Positions 25,060 to 38,530 are shown, numbered from the stretch's first letter. The stretch: DNA of 64,000 nt from Ceratotherium simum simum (GCF_000283155.1 NW_004454290.1:62001-126000), one strand, 5' to 3'. Notes: generated by a model from the sequence alone, not told the origin. Translations and numbers: made by a program.

Positions 25060-25475
25060 CAGAAGATGTGGTATGTAAATACAAAGGAATACTACTCAGC
25101 CATAGAAAGATGAAATCTTCCATTTGCTACAACATGGATGGAACTTGAGAGCATTATGCCAAGTGAAACAAGTCAAACAGGGAAAACCAAATACTGTAGG
25201 ATTTCACTCATATATGGAAGATAAAAACAATAACAACAACAAATAAACACATAGACACAGAGAGGAGATTGGTGGTTACCAGAGGGGAAGGGAGGAGTGG
25301 GGAGAGTGAAAGAGCTAAAAGGGCACATGTGTACAGTGACAGATGGCAACTAGACTTTTGGTGTTGAACACGATGTAGTCTACACAGAAACTGAAATATA
25401 CTGATGTACACCTGATCTTTATATAATGTTATAAACCAATGTTACCTCAGTAAAATATTTGTTTAAAAAGTGACA
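25060..25475 (+). mobile_element. 5'-truncated L1 3' end
   Basis: ORF2 C-terminal end (AATACTACTCAGCCATAGAA at 25088-25107) plus 3' UTR ending near TGTTATAAACCAATGTTACC at 25427-25446. Same 3' UTR type as the minus-strand L1 at 3841-4583, so the same young family. Confidence 0.85.
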
Positions 25476-26506
25476 AAAATTTATTTGTTTTATTGGAACA
25501 CACTTTTAACAACACCACGGTAAACTCAGCCAAATATATATGATGCTCCTATATAGGTGATTGAAATTTGGTCTTTTCTTATAGTGAAGCATGAAAGAAA
25601 GAGAGGACTATACTTTACTCTTTGCCTAAAATACCTACTTTAATGCTTTGTATATAGTAGCAGATGCATAAACAAAACTCTTGAATGGTCAACTTACACA
25701 CAGTGTCTAACATTAAGTAGAATCTTAGTTTATGGAATGAAAAAGGGAAAATGAAGGGGAGGTGAAAGAGAACTAATATTTTTTAATGTCTTCTATCAGA
25801 CAAGCATGGAATTGCTTTATGACTATTAGTCTGTTTAGTTCTTACAATGTCCCACTGCGGAGGCATTAAGGGTCTCATGTTACATAGGGAATAAATGACC
25901 CTAAGAAAGATTAACCCTGGCCCATGGCATTTAGCTGGAAAATGATACAAATCAAAATTCGAACCCAGGTCTTTGTGACTCCAGATTCTGTGTGTTTTTT
26001 ACTTTGCCATTAGCCACTTAGAACTTTAATTCCATCCTCATCTACACAGAAGTGAATTTTTATTCTTTTTGCCTAAAAATACTTTATTTATTGTAAATAT
26101 TTTCTTTTAAACCTCAAAAAATATATAGAAGCATTCAGAGACTTGAACAACATTATCTGCTCTTTTCTTCAGTGTGGGAAGAATATCAATAGCCTGGGCA
26201 TTCTCAGAAAGATAATGCATCATTTGTAGCATTGCTCTAAGAAAACTGACATTTTCGATGCACAAAAATAGCATGGCTTGAGTCCTTGAAAGTTTCCACA
26301 TTCCATAACTTTCTGGAGACAAAATGGTATAACTTCTACAGTGAATATAGGCTAAACACGAAGAAGGATTTTCCAATAAAAAGAATCAAGGTAACTTGAT
26401 GTCCTCATATCTTTTTTTGACAAAAAAATAAAAAGAAAGGATAGATCTGTTTATCAAATTGCAGTTCTATCCAGGACAGTTTCATGAATATAAATTACCT
26501 GACTTA
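25476..26506. other. Downstream flank of the OR10T2-like gene
   Basis: Contains an old repeat-like piece at about 25790-26010. An 89-codon minus-strand open frame at 26107-26376 has no ATG start of its own and no recognised family. Confidence 0.4.
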
Positions 26507-27460
26507 TCAACTTACTAATACAGTTTTGGGAAATGAGTATCTACGGAGAACCTTTCTCAGAGCCATCTTAACTTCTTTATTTCTCAGTGTGTAGACAAGG
26601 GGATTGAGTAGTGGGGTGATCACAGTATAGGTCACTGACACAAGCCGGTCCTTATCAGATAAGTACAGGGATGTGGGCCTCAAGTAGATGAAGGAAGCAC
26701 AGCCGTAGTGGATAATGACCACTGTGAGGTGGGAGGCACAGGTGGAGAAAGCCTTATACTGTCCCTCCACTGAGGAGATCTTGAGGATGGTGGAAACAAT
26801 GAAGATGTAGGAGATGAATATCAACACTAAGGGAAAGAGCAATACCAGAATGCTGAGGAAGAAGATGACCATCTCTTTCAGCTTGGTGTCTGTGCAGCCC
26901 AGTTTTATGACAGAGGAAATGTCACAGAAAAAGTGGTTGATATGATTGGAGGCACAGAAGGGTACACTAAACACCAGGACATTGACAACCACAGAGATCA
27001 GGAAACCACAGAAGCTGGAGCCTAGAACCAACTGCATGCAGGTGGCCCGGCTAACAATGAGTGTGTAGTTGAGAGGGTTGCAGATGGCAACATAGCGATC
27101 ATAGCCCATCACGGCAATTAGAAAACAGTTGGTACAAGCCAAGCCCACAAAGAAATAGAGCTGTGCAGCACACCCAGAGAAAGAAATAGTCAAGCTTGTG
27201 GAAAGCAGGTTGGTCAGCATTTTTGGTACAATAACCAAGGAGTAGCAGGTTTCAGAGCAGGAGAGGACAAAGAGAAAGAAGTACATAGGGGTGTGCAAAG
27301 CCCGATCCAGACGAGTGACAATCATGATGGTGGCATTGGCCATCAGAGTGGCCAGGTAGACAAGTAGAAAGATAAAAAAGAGAAAGATCTGCAGATCCCC
27401 TAGGTTTGAGAAGCCTATGAGAATAAACTCGGTGATCACGCTCTGGTTCTGTCTCCTCAT
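26507..27460 (-). CDS. OR10T2: Olfactory receptor family 10, OR10T2-like, intact
   Basis: Complete odorant receptor frame of 317 codons with an ATG start and TGA stop. Landmarks: sequon N5-Q-S near the N terminus, LDRALHTPMYFFL around 51-63, conserved Cys97 in the loop before TM3, GYDRYVAICNPL at 119-130, a cysteine-bearing second extracellular loop with HFFCDIS, KAFSTCASHL at the start of TM6, and NPLVYTLRNKEV at TM7 and the tail. The segment VGLACTNCFLIAVMGYDRY and the motif CTDTKLKE resemble human OR10T2 as I remember it, so the assignment is by recall, not by search. Same strand as the OR10K2-like gene, 14.3 kb away; the next OR (OR10K1-like) points the opposite way. No truncation or frameshift is visible, so this is the one OR in the window that looks fully functional. 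Confidence 0.92.
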   Translation of the reverse strand: MRRQNQSVITEFILIGFSNLGDLQIFLFFIFLLVYLATLMANATIMIVTRLDRALHTPMYFFLFVLSCSETCYSLVIVPKMLTNLLSTSLTISFSGCAAQLYFFVGLACTNCFLIAVMGYDRYVAICNPLNYTLIVSRATCMQLVLGSSFCGFLISVVVNVLVFSVPFCASNHINHFFCDISSVIKLGCTDTKLKEMVIFFLSILVLLFPLVLIFISYIFIVSTILKISSVEGQYKAFSTCASHLTVVIIHYGCASFIYLRPTSLYLSDKDRLVSVTYTVITPLLNPLVYTLRNKEVKMALRKVLRRYSFPKTVLVS

Positions 27461-27484
27461 TGGTCAGTGGGAATCAGATTGAAA

Positions 27485-27515
27485 CATCCTGAAATTGAGA
27501 ACAGAAAGAACTTGA
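27485..27515 (-). promoter_or_regulatory. Predicted 3' splice site upstream of the OR10T2-like coding exon
   Basis: On the minus strand a T-rich tract (TTCTTTCTGTTCTCAATTTC) ends in AG at about 27489-27490, leaving a 28-base leader before the ATG. That leader holds a short upstream ATG frame that ends in TGA just before the receptor start. Consistent with a spliced 5' UTR, the usual OR arrangement. Prediction only. Confidence 0.5.
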
Positions 27516-27933
27516 TAAAAATGAAAAACCCTCAAAGAAACCATATGTGTGTTTCTGTACACAGCTGATAGTGCCTGTCTGAAAAAATGAGCAACAAACA
27601 AATTAAGCTCACTGATCAGGGGATGGGGTAAAATCAGGAGGCATGAGGAGTAGTGGTATAAATAATATCCCAATTCAAAGATATCTGAAGAAATTTATTT
27701 TTGAAAGTTGTTCTCATTCTTTGTATTCTTATGTGCATAGAAGTTTCATACATAGAGTTAAATCAAAAAGTGATTTTGAACACATCTTGTTTAATCCTGT
27801 CATTTTATGGAAGAAGAAACTGAGGCTCAAAAGTATTAAACAATTTGCTCAACTTACATGAGGGCAACAGTCCTTAGAAATCACTTATCTTCAAAGCCAT
27901 CTTATGAAAATCTGATTAGAAAAAATAAAAACA

Positions 27934-28186
27934 GGGGCCAGCCCTGTGGCGCAAGCGGTTAAGTGCGCGCACTCCAGTGGGGTGGCCTGGGGTCCGCTGG
28001 TTCGGATCCTGGGCGTGCACCAATGCACTGCTTGTCAAGCCATGCTGTGGCTGCGTCCTGTATAAAGTGGAGGAAGATGGGCATGGATGTTAGCCCAAGG
28101 CCAGTCTTTCTCAGCAAAAAGAGAGGAGGATTGGCAGATGTTAGCTCAGGGCCGATCTTACTCAAAATAAATAAATAAATAAAAAT
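27934..28186 (+). mobile_element. ERE SINE (long type)
   Basis: Head GGGGCCAGCCCTGTGGCGC, B-box-like GGTTCGGATCC at 27999-28009, and a body with the TTAGCTCAGGGCCGATCTTA segment before an A-rich tail. Flanked by a 12-base A-rich repeat (27922-27933 and 28187-28198), a plausible target-site duplication. Lies 470 bp from the OR10T2-like start. Confidence 0.9.
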
Positions 28187-28199
28187 AAAATAAAAACAA

Positions 28200-29120
28200 A
28201 TGAAAATTGATTTACCCAGTCCTTCATATATTGACTCAAATACTGCTTGCTTAGATGTAATGAAATATTTTCTTTTATTTAAAAGTGACGAGATTTATTT
28301 ACCCAGGACAAATTGTGAAGACTTTGAGATGGGCTTAGAATGATCCCACATATTGGGATTTCTCTTGTCATAAGTGCATGTCAATTTGAGAGTAAGAACC
28401 TAATTAAAGCTCAAGTTACACTCAGAGCATGATAAGGCTTGGGCTGGGACCTCCACTCTTTCAGCCTCTACCTCAATCTCCATTGCCTCCACAATGTTTT
28501 CAGAACAACTTTCACCATTATTAGTAGGAAGATCTTTAGTTTGATTTGGAGGTCACATAATGCTAAAACTTTCATCCTAGCCTTAGACAATAAAATGATC
28601 TTTTTATTAGAACAAAGCTCAGAAGTTTTCTTAATCTGTTCCCAATTCTATGAACCTATTTATATAAATCTGAGATGTATTATCCAATCACCATAGTCAA
28701 GGTCCAGTTATAAGGAGCCCACTGCCTCAAAGCAGTCTGCTCTCTTGCTAGATGGCTTAATTTGTGAGAACCTCCTTATTCTCAGATGAACTACGCCTCT
28801 TTAAAACATCGACCCATTGCTCTTGATTTGTCCTCTGCAGACATTCAAAAGACTTTTCATTATTTTTTTAAATAAATGACAGCTCTTTAGTTATTAGAAT
28901 AAAATGATCATATTTCTTTATGCATCTTATTTTCCTCCTGACTAACATCATATTTCACACAATTATTTCTCATGACATTATTTCTGCAATTCCCCATCCT
29001 AATCACAGTCATAGGTGTTTTAGTCCTGAATGTTGGGTCATATCTCTGTCCCTCAGCTGTAAGACAAACTGGCTGGCCTACAACTATCACACATAACTAA
29101 TTTCTGTCTCTCTGTGTCTA
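28200..29120. other. Intergenic, nothing recognised
   Basis: No gene or clear repeat. Confidence 0.4.
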
Positions 29121-29124
29121 CACA

Positions 29125-29300
29125 TAACATTCTATTTGATTACCTACTGTTCTTTGTCCCTCACAATTAATACTTATCTCTCCTACAAAACCCCAGCTTA
29201 CCATTTATTTCCTGAAAGACTTCCCCGAGTAGCCCTAAGTCTTTGATTACTGTTTACATCTACTTCTCTCTCAATTTGTTCCAAGATCATTTGTTAGAAT
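29125..29300 (+). mobile_element. L2 LINE fragment
   Basis: Decayed L2-like 3' region (CCTGAAAGACTTCCCCGAGT at about 29212-29231). Confidence 0.4.
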
Positions 29301-29304
29301 GGAA

Positions 29305-29530
29305 GCATAATGAGGCTGGAAAGAATGTGGGCTCTGGAGCTCGACTGAGTAGGCTGGGATCACGGCTCTGCCATTGACCAGCATTATGACCTTGTGGAAG
29401 TCACTTCTTTATGCCTCAGGTTTTAATTTGAAGTGGGAATAGTAATAGCAGAATCCAAACATTTTTTGTGAGTACCAAACACTCACAATTAAGTTCCTGA
29501 CTCACAGTAAGGATTCAACAGGTGTTAACC
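29305..29530 (+). repeat. MIR SINE
   Basis: Well-preserved MIR: GACCTTGTGGAAGTCACTTC at 29388-29407 and ATGCCTCAGG core, with typical surroundings on both sides. Confidence 0.75.
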
Positions 29531-31945
29531 ATTAGCGTCTAGTCCAACCCTCTCATGTTACAAAGGAAGAAACTGAGGCCCGAAGAAGTAAAATGTAAAT
29601 ATCTGGGTTGCATAGCTATTTAAGAGCAGAGGTTAGACTGTATCCAAAATATCCTAAACTCCTCCAGCCAAGGCTCTGTCTTCTGATTAACCTGGGTCCT
29701 GTTTTTAATATTTCCTTTGTACTGTGTGTTTATACACCAGCAGCTTAGAAAATAGATCAATGTCTTCTTTACTCTGTGTGACCCTCATGCAGGCAGTCTA
29801 TTCCTTCCATCTATTCCTATCGCTCATGCTTCCACTGTCAATCTATAACATACATTTTTCCTTCTGCTAAAGTGCATATCTGTCCAACTATTCAGGCAGT
29901 TTCCTCCTATTTTCAAGTTTAGGTGTATTTTGGGACTATTTTGCTGCTTTACACTGTCTTTATCCTTCTCTAAATTTACTCTCTCTTCATATTCAGATGG
30001 CAGGACTTTGTTCAGCTGGATCTCTGCCTTCACCACATGGTCTCCATCCCTGTCTATGGCCCACTCCACTTGTGCATGGGGTCCACTAGTTCTGCCTCTG
30101 AATCTTTCTTTGGTACCCAGAGCATTTGTAGATGATATTGCTAAGAGGAAAGAGTGGTCCTACGACTGTAACACAAAGGAAGCACTTACATTTATAGGCA
30201 GAGTTCTAGCACAATCGCAGTTCTCTTTATCCTATATTCCATCAGAATGCAAAAAGGAGAAAGGAACAGGCACAAGAACATCAGGCAGTATTTTTCTTCC
30301 AGAATTGATTGGGGAAAGTCTAGGGGCTATGAACCTTTAAAGACAAAAGAAAGCTCTGCTTGGTAACTGGGCTGGAACTAAGTGGACAGCCTTGTTCTTA
30401 GCAGCTCTGTGTTCCTGATGGCAGATGCTCCAGCAAAATCCCTGGGTCTTATAGAGTTGGGGTACTCCAGGGGATTGAAGCCTTGGAGTGAGGTACTTCT
30501 TTTGATTCTAGGCATTAAAAAACTGGAGAAGAAAAAAGGAATCAAATAAAGTATCTAGCTTACTTGATCTACGTAGGAGATGGATATCTTTGAATACTAC
30601 TATTTTTTTCATGGGTCATTCAATTTGGGTTAAGGTTTCATCTGCTGAACGAAGTAATGAACTATAACTCTCTTAATCATTAGCCTTATAGATTTTGGAT
30701 ATAGATTAACTGTTTTAAGAGATTAAATAAAGGCCATCCTTGACAAATATAGTTTCCTCCTCCTTCAAGTGTGCTGCTTGAATCAACCAGATAATTTTTG
30801 CTACATCTCTCCTGCTTTATGCATCTTAGTTATGTCTGCATTCTAAGGGAGCACAAATTCTAACTTTTCTACGTTTCTCTAACTGCTAGATTCATCTCTT
30901 GAAAAACATTAATGAATGTAGACATTCATCTATGCATCCATCAATTCATTAATTTAATAAATTGAACTGAGTATCAGTGACATTTCAGGCACTCTGGTGA
31001 TTGTTTTGGTGGGGAGGTTTGCACAAAGATGAGAATGGCATACTCCATGACAATGGCAGTTTATGGACCACCTACACCTGAGCCTCCTGAGGTGTAGGAA
31101 GGCTCAGGAGGATGGCTATTGCCAGGTTCTACCCAGGATCTTCTGAATAAGAAATATTTGAGGTGAGGCCTGGGAATATTTTACAGTCGGTCCAAGTGAT
31201 TTCTTTTACTCTTAGCAAGTTTAGAACTACTGCTTCTGTCTGAAAAGAGCTTGTTGCTTAGAAGGGAGATGGAGAAGTAAAGTGAGAATTACAAAAGGCA
31301 AAGAGGGCTGAGATAGGGCCAAGCACAGGGTGCTGCAGCATTACTAGGAGGGAGCACAGTTCTCACATCCAGTATCAAGAACAGTGGGTCTCAAAGTCCT
31401 CAAATTCTCCTTAAATATCTCTCCATTCCAGCAATATTTCTCTTCCTGAAGGATTCAGAGATTTTGTGCTATTTAAAGAGGGAAGAAATCATAGATTTCT
31501 TGTGTTTTAATATTTAATTTTGAGAAATATAAGGTTTTCAATTGATATACGTGTGACATGGGCTAATACAAATAAAGAGTCTTGTCATTCCAGTGTAATC
31601 TGATTTCTGAGGAGAAAATACAAATATTTAGGAGTAAGAATTATTTGAATCAATAGGTCATTTTAGAGAGAAAAGGGCTGAAGTACTATAACAGGAAGCC
31701 TTCCTTTCTACCCATTTTTCATACTGCAACTTTAATATTAATAGAAGCTTCCTGAACATCTGTTAGAAAGCCCTCGTTATCCATTCACTAACTCATATAA
31801 TTCCATAATAAGCTCATCAGGTGAGACAATATTATTCGCATTTTACAGAAGGAACCTAAAGAGAGCACAGCAGTCCTGCTGAGCTGAGGAGAGTATAATT
31901 GGAGTTTGAAGAGGCTAAAGCAACTACACTGTGGAACAAACTAAC
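29531..31945. other. Intergenic, no gene accepted
   Basis: Both strands are open for about 80-136 codons near 29824-30340, but neither has a recognised family or an ATG. Remainder unassigned. Confidence 0.35.
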
Positions 31946-31946
31946 A

Positions 31947-32205
31947 GGGGGCCAGCCCAGTGGCATAGCGGTTGAGTTCGCGTGCTCCACTTTGGTGGCC
32001 CGGGGTTCACAGGTTTGGAGCTTGGGTGTGGACATATGCACCGCTCATCAAGCCATGCTGTGGTGGCATCCTATATACAAAATAGAGGAAGATAGGCACA
32101 GATGTTAGCTCTGGGCTAATCTTCTTAAGCAAAAAGAGGAAGATTGGCAAGGGATGTTAGCTCTGGGCCGATCTTCCTCACCAAAAAAGAAGAAAAAATA
32201 AAAAT
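31947..32205 (+). mobile_element. ERE SINE (long type)
   Basis: Head GGGGGCCAGCCCAGTGGCAT, diverged B box, body with the TTAGCTCTGGGCCGATCTTC segment, then an A-rich tail. More diverged than the copy at 27934. Confidence 0.88.
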
Positions 32206-32539
32206 CAGAGAGGTGAGTTAATTTAGAGAAAGAATTCCAGAAATATCCATTTGGGTACCTTTGTATATGAGCTGAATAATACTAAGATGCGTAAGTATTA
32301 GATGAAACTCTACAAGATTGAACAAAGACCTACGGGAAGGCTTTAAGTTATGCAATTCCTAGAACTCAAATGGGGTTGAGAGATGTTTGAGTTCCAACCA
32401 GCTAGAGTGTAAAAACATCATAGAATGTCTGAGACAGTCAATAAAGAACTCAAAAACTCACACCTTAGTAATAAGGGTAAAGCAGACATCAGTAAAGCCT
32501 ACTCTCTAACTGCTTTAACAAAACTGAAAAGTAAGTCTC

Positions 32540-33071
32540 AATCTACATATAAGTGATCAATTGATTTTCAACAAAGGTATAAGGCAATTCAATCTGAAAG
32601 AAAAGTCTTTTTGACGAATAATGCCAGAAAAACTAGATACACTCATTGTAAAGAAATAAATGTCAAACTTTCCATAATACCATGCATAAGAAACTAACTC
32701 AGGATGGATTATACACCTAAATACAAGAATTAAAATAATGAAATCCTAGGAGAAAATATTTGTGATGTTAATGTAGGCAAAGTTTTCCTAGAAAGATAAC
32801 AAGAAGCTCAAACCAAAGCAGAAAATAAAAGATAGATTAGATTTCATCAAAATATTGAAATTAAAATCTTTTGCTTTTAGAAAGATATCATTAAGAAAAT
32901 GAAAAAGCAAACCACAGATTGGGAGAAAATATCACAACACATATCAGACAGAAGACTTCTTGTATCTAGATTATATGAAGAATACTTACAGGTCAATAAT
33001 AAGAATACTAATAACACAAGAAAAAATAATGGGCAATATACTGAATCAGATTTTCTCTCTCTCTCTCATAT

Positions 33072-33102
<31 letters not shown>

Positions 33103-33845
33103 GCCAATAAGCACAAAATAGAGATGCTCAATACAGTAACATGCAAACAAAAACAATCATGAGATACCATTACACCCCTCTTAGAATGACTATAACTCAA
33201 AATACAGATAACACCATGTATTAAAAACTAATGTGGAGCAACTGGAATCTTCTTACACTGCTGGTGAGAATATAAAATTGTAACCAGCTTGCAAAACATT
33301 TGGTAGTTTCTTTAAAAGTTCACCTACCAAATGACCTGCCCTTTCTACATGTATTTATCTACCCAAGACAAGTGGAACATATGTCTACACAAATAATTAT
33401 ACCCAAATATTTATAGTAGTTTTACATGTAGTAGCCAAAACTTCTCAATGAAAAATAAAATATGGTGTGTATAAGTAATGTAATTCATTGAGCAATAAAA
33501 AGGAACAACTACTGATACACAAGAAACTATGGAAAAAATTCAAAGTCATTATGCTGAGAGAAAGAAGTTAGGAAAAAATGAATAAATACTGTATTATTTC
33601 ATTTATATACAATTCCAGAAAATTTCAAACTAAACCATAGTGACAGAGTGCAGATCAGTGATTGAACAGGGACAGAGGGAGGGATGGATTGCAAAAGTCC
33701 ATGATGTGAAAAGAAATGTTTACTATTTTGATTGTGGTGATAGTTTTACATGTACCAGGTGCATCAAAACTCATCAAATTGTACATTTTAAATATGTGCA
33801 GTATAATGTAGGCAAAATACATCATATTAAAGTAATTAAAAAGAT
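32540..33845 (+). mobile_element. Old L1 ORF2 and 3' end
   Basis: Plus-strand L1M ORF2 C-terminal sequence with the characteristic ATTTTCAACAAAGG passage near 32562 and the 3' end around 33730-33845. Interrupted by a simple repeat at 33050-33102. Confidence 0.75.
33050..33102 (+). repeat. Compound microsatellite (CT)n then (CA)n
   Basis: A TCTCTC run is followed after a short gap by an uninterrupted CA run inside the L1. Confidence 0.85.
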
Positions 33846-33899
33846 AAATCCTTGAAAGAAATAAGTTACCTACAAAGCAAGATAACTGTTTGCCACAAC

Positions 33900-36800
33900 A
33901 AAATTATAATGTTGGAAGTATACATAAGGAATATATGAGAGAATGAAATGGAACTTTTAGAAATAAAATTATAATGTCAAAAACAAAAAACTAGCTATGA
34001 TTAAATAGTGATTAGATATTGCAAAAATGAGTCAGTGCACTTGAAAAAATAGCAATAGAAAATATCCAAAATGAAGCACAAAGAGAAAAAGTCCTAAAAA
34101 ATAAAGAGGATCTAAGTAACTGGTGGAACAATAGAAAAAGTTTAAAAACACACATATGTGGAATGTCAGCATAGGAGGCAGAAAAATTATTGGAAGAAAT
34201 AACTGCTGAAAAATTTCCAAATTTGATGAAAAGTACAAACCATAAGTCTAGGAAGTTCAATGAATCCAAAGCAGTATACATCCAATGAAAACCATACCAA
34301 GGATTATCATGATCTAATTGCTAAAATAAGTGATAAAGAGAAGATTTTATAAGCATCGAAAGAATAAAATACACCTTACAGACAATGGGAGAAAAGCCAC
34401 CAAACACTATAGAGTTTTTAGAAAAAAAAATGAAAGCCATGTGTATATTTTTTTAAAGTCTAGCATTTGATATTCAATGAAACCATCCCTTTAAAATAGA
34501 CGTATAAAAAAATAAAGGTACAACGCAAACTTTTTCAGAAAAACAAAAGCTGAAAGAATTTTTAGTCATCAGAACTCTCAAAAGAAATCTTAAAGGGAGT
34601 TTTTAAAATTGAAATAAAATGATTGCAAGCAAAAACTTGGATCAACTTGAAGAAATGCAGAGTGATGGGAATACTAAACATTTCAGGAAAAATAAAAAAA
34701 TTTTTTCAATTATACTGTTTTTGAAGATAGCTAGATACTCAAAGAGTGAAAAGAAACATAAGATAACAATGCAATATGGATTAATAACATTTAAAACTAC
34801 AACATATGACAAAATAACACAAAACTCAATAGAGGAAATGACCAAAGTATACTGCTGTGAAAGTCACTTTATAAATAAACTGTTACAATATTATTTGAAA
34901 ATTGACCATGATAAATTAAAGATACATATTTTAAGCCACAGAAAAGAACACAAAAATTAAACAAAAGTATTGCTGATAAAACAATAGAAGAGATAAAACA
35001 GAATAATAAAAAATACTCAATTAACCCAATGGAAGTCAAGAAAAACGGAAAACAGGAACAAAGAACAGATGGAACAAAGAGTTATCAGATAGAAAGATGG
35101 TAGCCTTAAACCCACCCCAAATAAAATAGGTCAACCATAAATTGTGTAAATACATCAACTAAAAGCCCAAGATTATCAGACTTGGATAGAAAAAGTAAGA
35201 GCCAAGTATTCGTTTTCTGCAAGAGATGCATTTTAAATATAAAGTTTCAGATAACAGTAAGAGTCTAGGATAAAAGTACAAAACCTATAATTGTTAAAAA
35301 GTCAGAGTGACTATATTAACAACAGACAAAGTGGACTTCAGCATAAGGAATACTAGCAGAAGTAAAGATAAACATTTTTAATGATAAAAAGAAAATTCAA
35401 TAAAAATTTCTAATGGTCAAAAATAAATATGAATTACATAAGAAAGACTCAAAATCTAGGAAGAAAAAAGTGACAGGCAGGAAAAAGAAGATAATTTCAA
35501 AATTATAGATGAAGATTTCAACACTTCTCTTTCTATAATTTATAAAATAAGTAGAAAGAACTAATAAGAAGTATATGACATAAACAATATAAAAAGCTTG
35601 ACAAAATTGGTATTTATAAAACACTACACGCAACAATAGCAGAAAACTATTTTTTATCAAGTGCACATGCTATTTGCAAAGTTACCTCACTTCCTGGGTC
35701 ATTAAATGTATATGTTAAGTAATTTTTAGACCCAGAAAAAGTCAAGAATGTCTACTTTCACCACTTCAGTTAAGTATTGTCCTGAGAGTCCTAGCCAATG
35801 CAAGAAGGCAAGGACAATAAATATTTAAAGAGAATCATATTGAAAAACAAGTAAAACAGTATTTTTCACAGAGAATGTGATTGTTTACATGGAAAATCCT
35901 AAGTAATCAAGAAAAAATCTAGTAAAACTTTTTTAACAACAAAAAAAGCTAGTAAATTAATTTAGCAAGGACATAAGATATACAGACAATACAAGGTCAT
36001 AAGTTGACTTATAAAACCGAACTGTATTTCTTTACAATACCAATGAAAATGTGGAAATGAAATTACAAAAGCTAATATAAAATGCAATAAAAATCATGAA
36101 CTATTAAGGTACACTTACAACTGAAAAAAATATTGAGGAAAACTAAAGAAGATCTAAATAAGTGTAGAGATATACTATATTCATGGATTGAAAGACTCAA
36201 AATTGTTAACATGGCAATTACCCCCAATTTGATCTATAGTTAAACACAATCAAAATACAAATCCCAGCACATTTTCTTCAGAAATTCACAAGTTGATTCT
36301 AAATCTTATGTGGAAGTGCAAAGCACATAGAATAGCAAAACAATTTAGAAATAGATGAAAACATTTAAAATAGATGAGCACAAAAAATAAATAAAATAAA
36401 ATGGATGAGCACAATTCGGAAACAGATGAACCAGATTTCAAGACATTGATCAAGTAATATTGGCATAAGAATAGACACATGAATCAATGAAATAAAATGT
36501 ACAATATGGAAATAGTACCATGCATACATGGCCAATTGATTTTCAACAAAGTTGCTAAGGTATTTCAATGAGAAAAGGGTAGTCCTTTCAACACACTGTG
36601 ATGAAAATATTGGATATATGTATTAAAAAATATAAACCTCGACTGTTACCTCACCTCATACACATTTAGCTAAAAAATGTCAAAACTATACAAATTTGCA
36701 GAAGAAATGTAGAAAATTTGCAACTTGGAGTAGACAAATATTTATCAGACAGGAGACAGAAAACATGAATCATAAAAAGAAAAAAATGATAAATTGAACT

Positions 36801-37925
36801 ATAGCTACATTAAAAACATCTGCTATTCTAAAATTAGATAATGTTTATGGTTGCACAACTCTGTGAATATACTAAAAACCACTGAATTGCACACTTTAAA
36901 AGTGTAAATTTTATGGTATGCAAACTATTTTTCATTAAAACTGTTATAAAAATGACAAGATTAGCAAGATGAAAAGGAGAACTTCTCCATATACTAGGAG
37001 AACATATTTGCAAAATATGTATCTGATAAAGGACTTATATCCAGAATACAAAAAAATCTCTTACAAAGAAAGAAAAGAAGACAAACAAATTAAAATATAG
37101 TCAAAGATTTAAACACTTACTTCACTAAACAAGGTACACAAATAGCAAAAAGCACATGAAAAAATACTTGATATAATTAGTCAAGGAAATACATAACAAA
37201 AGTACAGTGAAATATTACTATACATGTAAGATATTGAAAAGATTAGCAATAGCAAGAGTTGGCTAGGATGTGAAAGTATTTGAACTCTTGTTCATTGCTG
37301 GTGGAAATTATGATACAATTTATTTGAAAAACAATTTAGCAGTTTATAAACAGTTAAACTTACATCTACGAGATGGCATGACCATTCCATTGTAGGTATT
37401 TACCAAAGATAAATGAACATGTATGTTTACAAAATGAGTTGGAAACTAATATTCATAAGAGTTTTATTCTTATTAGCTTCAAATGGGAAATAAATCAAAT
37501 GTACTTCAACAGTTCAACAGATGAATAAATAGTGATGTATTCATACATGGAATATTATTAAGAAATAAAAAGAATGAACTGATAAATGCAACAATGTGAG
37601 TCTCAAAAATATTATGTTAAATGGAAGAAAAAAGACATAAAAAAGAACATACTCTTTGATTCCATTTATATGAAATTCTGGAAAAGGCCAAACCATATCA
37701 ATAAAAAGCCAAGATTAGTCTTTCTCTGGGGCCAGGTCTAGGTGGGATAGACCACAAATGGATTGAAGGGAAGTTTTTGGGGTTGTAGACATGTTTTATA
37801 ACTTAATTGTGGTGGTTGTTGCTTGAGTTTATGCATTTGTCAAAACTCACCAAACTATAAATTTAAATTGGTATACATTCTGTCGTTTGTAAGGTAAATC
37901 TACATAAGGTTAATTTTAAATGTAA
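33900..37925 (+). mobile_element. Long old L1, ORF1 region to 3' end, degraded
   Basis: Follows directly on the previous L1 in the same orientation. The ORF1/ORF2 junction zone is recognisable at 34270-34620 (AAAGCTGAAAGAATTTTTAG), the reverse-transcriptase-side ORF2 at about 35740-35930, and the 3' end at 37850-37920. No frame survives. Confidence 0.7.
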
Positions 37926-38099
37926 AAAGTATTCTAATGAAAATAAAAGACAAAGTGAAATATTTCTAAATTCAAAGTCCAAATATAATTTTTGAACCAA
38001 GTAGTTTTACATATCTATAAAGGAAAAAAAGGAAAAGAAAATAGGAAAATAATATAAATAAAATATTACCAGAGATGAATAAAAATATCTGATAAATTT

Positions 38100-38530
38100 A
38101 TGTAAAATGTTTTATCTCTACTAGTAATTTAAGAAATATGAAATGAGACAACATATAATTTTTATCTCTCATCGTAGTTAGAATTTAGAAGACTAAAAAT
38201 GGCATATGTCTTGGAAACATGGAAATTATATTCATGTATAGTTAGTAAAAGTATAAACTTGCATAGCCTTTGCAGAGGTTGTTTGCCAATACGATGCATA
38301 TTAAAACTTGAAATGTGAATAGATTTTGACTCAGCAATTTCATTCTGTGGATAATGCTAAGGAGGTGATTAACAATTGCTCAAAGATCAATCTCATTTTG
38401 CTGTTTATAATACCAAAAATCTGGAAAATTTATAATATCAAAGAAAATGGCATTTATAAAATTATTGCACATGTAAACAAAAAACATAAAGTTCCCACAT
38501 CTATTGCAAAGATTGAGGTAGGATTATATG
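38100..38530 (+). mobile_element. Old L1 fragment
   Basis: ORF2 C-terminal type sequence (TTGACTCAGCAATTTCATTC at 38326-38345). Confidence 0.5.

Noticed and set aside
27934..28010. tRNA gene (B box GGTTCGGATCC)
   Set aside because: It is the tRNA-derived head of an ERE SINE, with a SINE body and A-rich tail. There is no tRNA cloverleaf that I can close.
29824..30340. Open frames on both strands, 81 and 136 codons
   Set aside because: Both strands open at once suggests composition. No ATG start (the starts are GTG or TTG) and no recognisable family.
33050..33102. CT/CA repeat as a CRISPR-like or regulatory array
   Set aside because: An ordinary compound microsatellite. No spaced direct repeats of CRISPR type are seen anywhere in the window.
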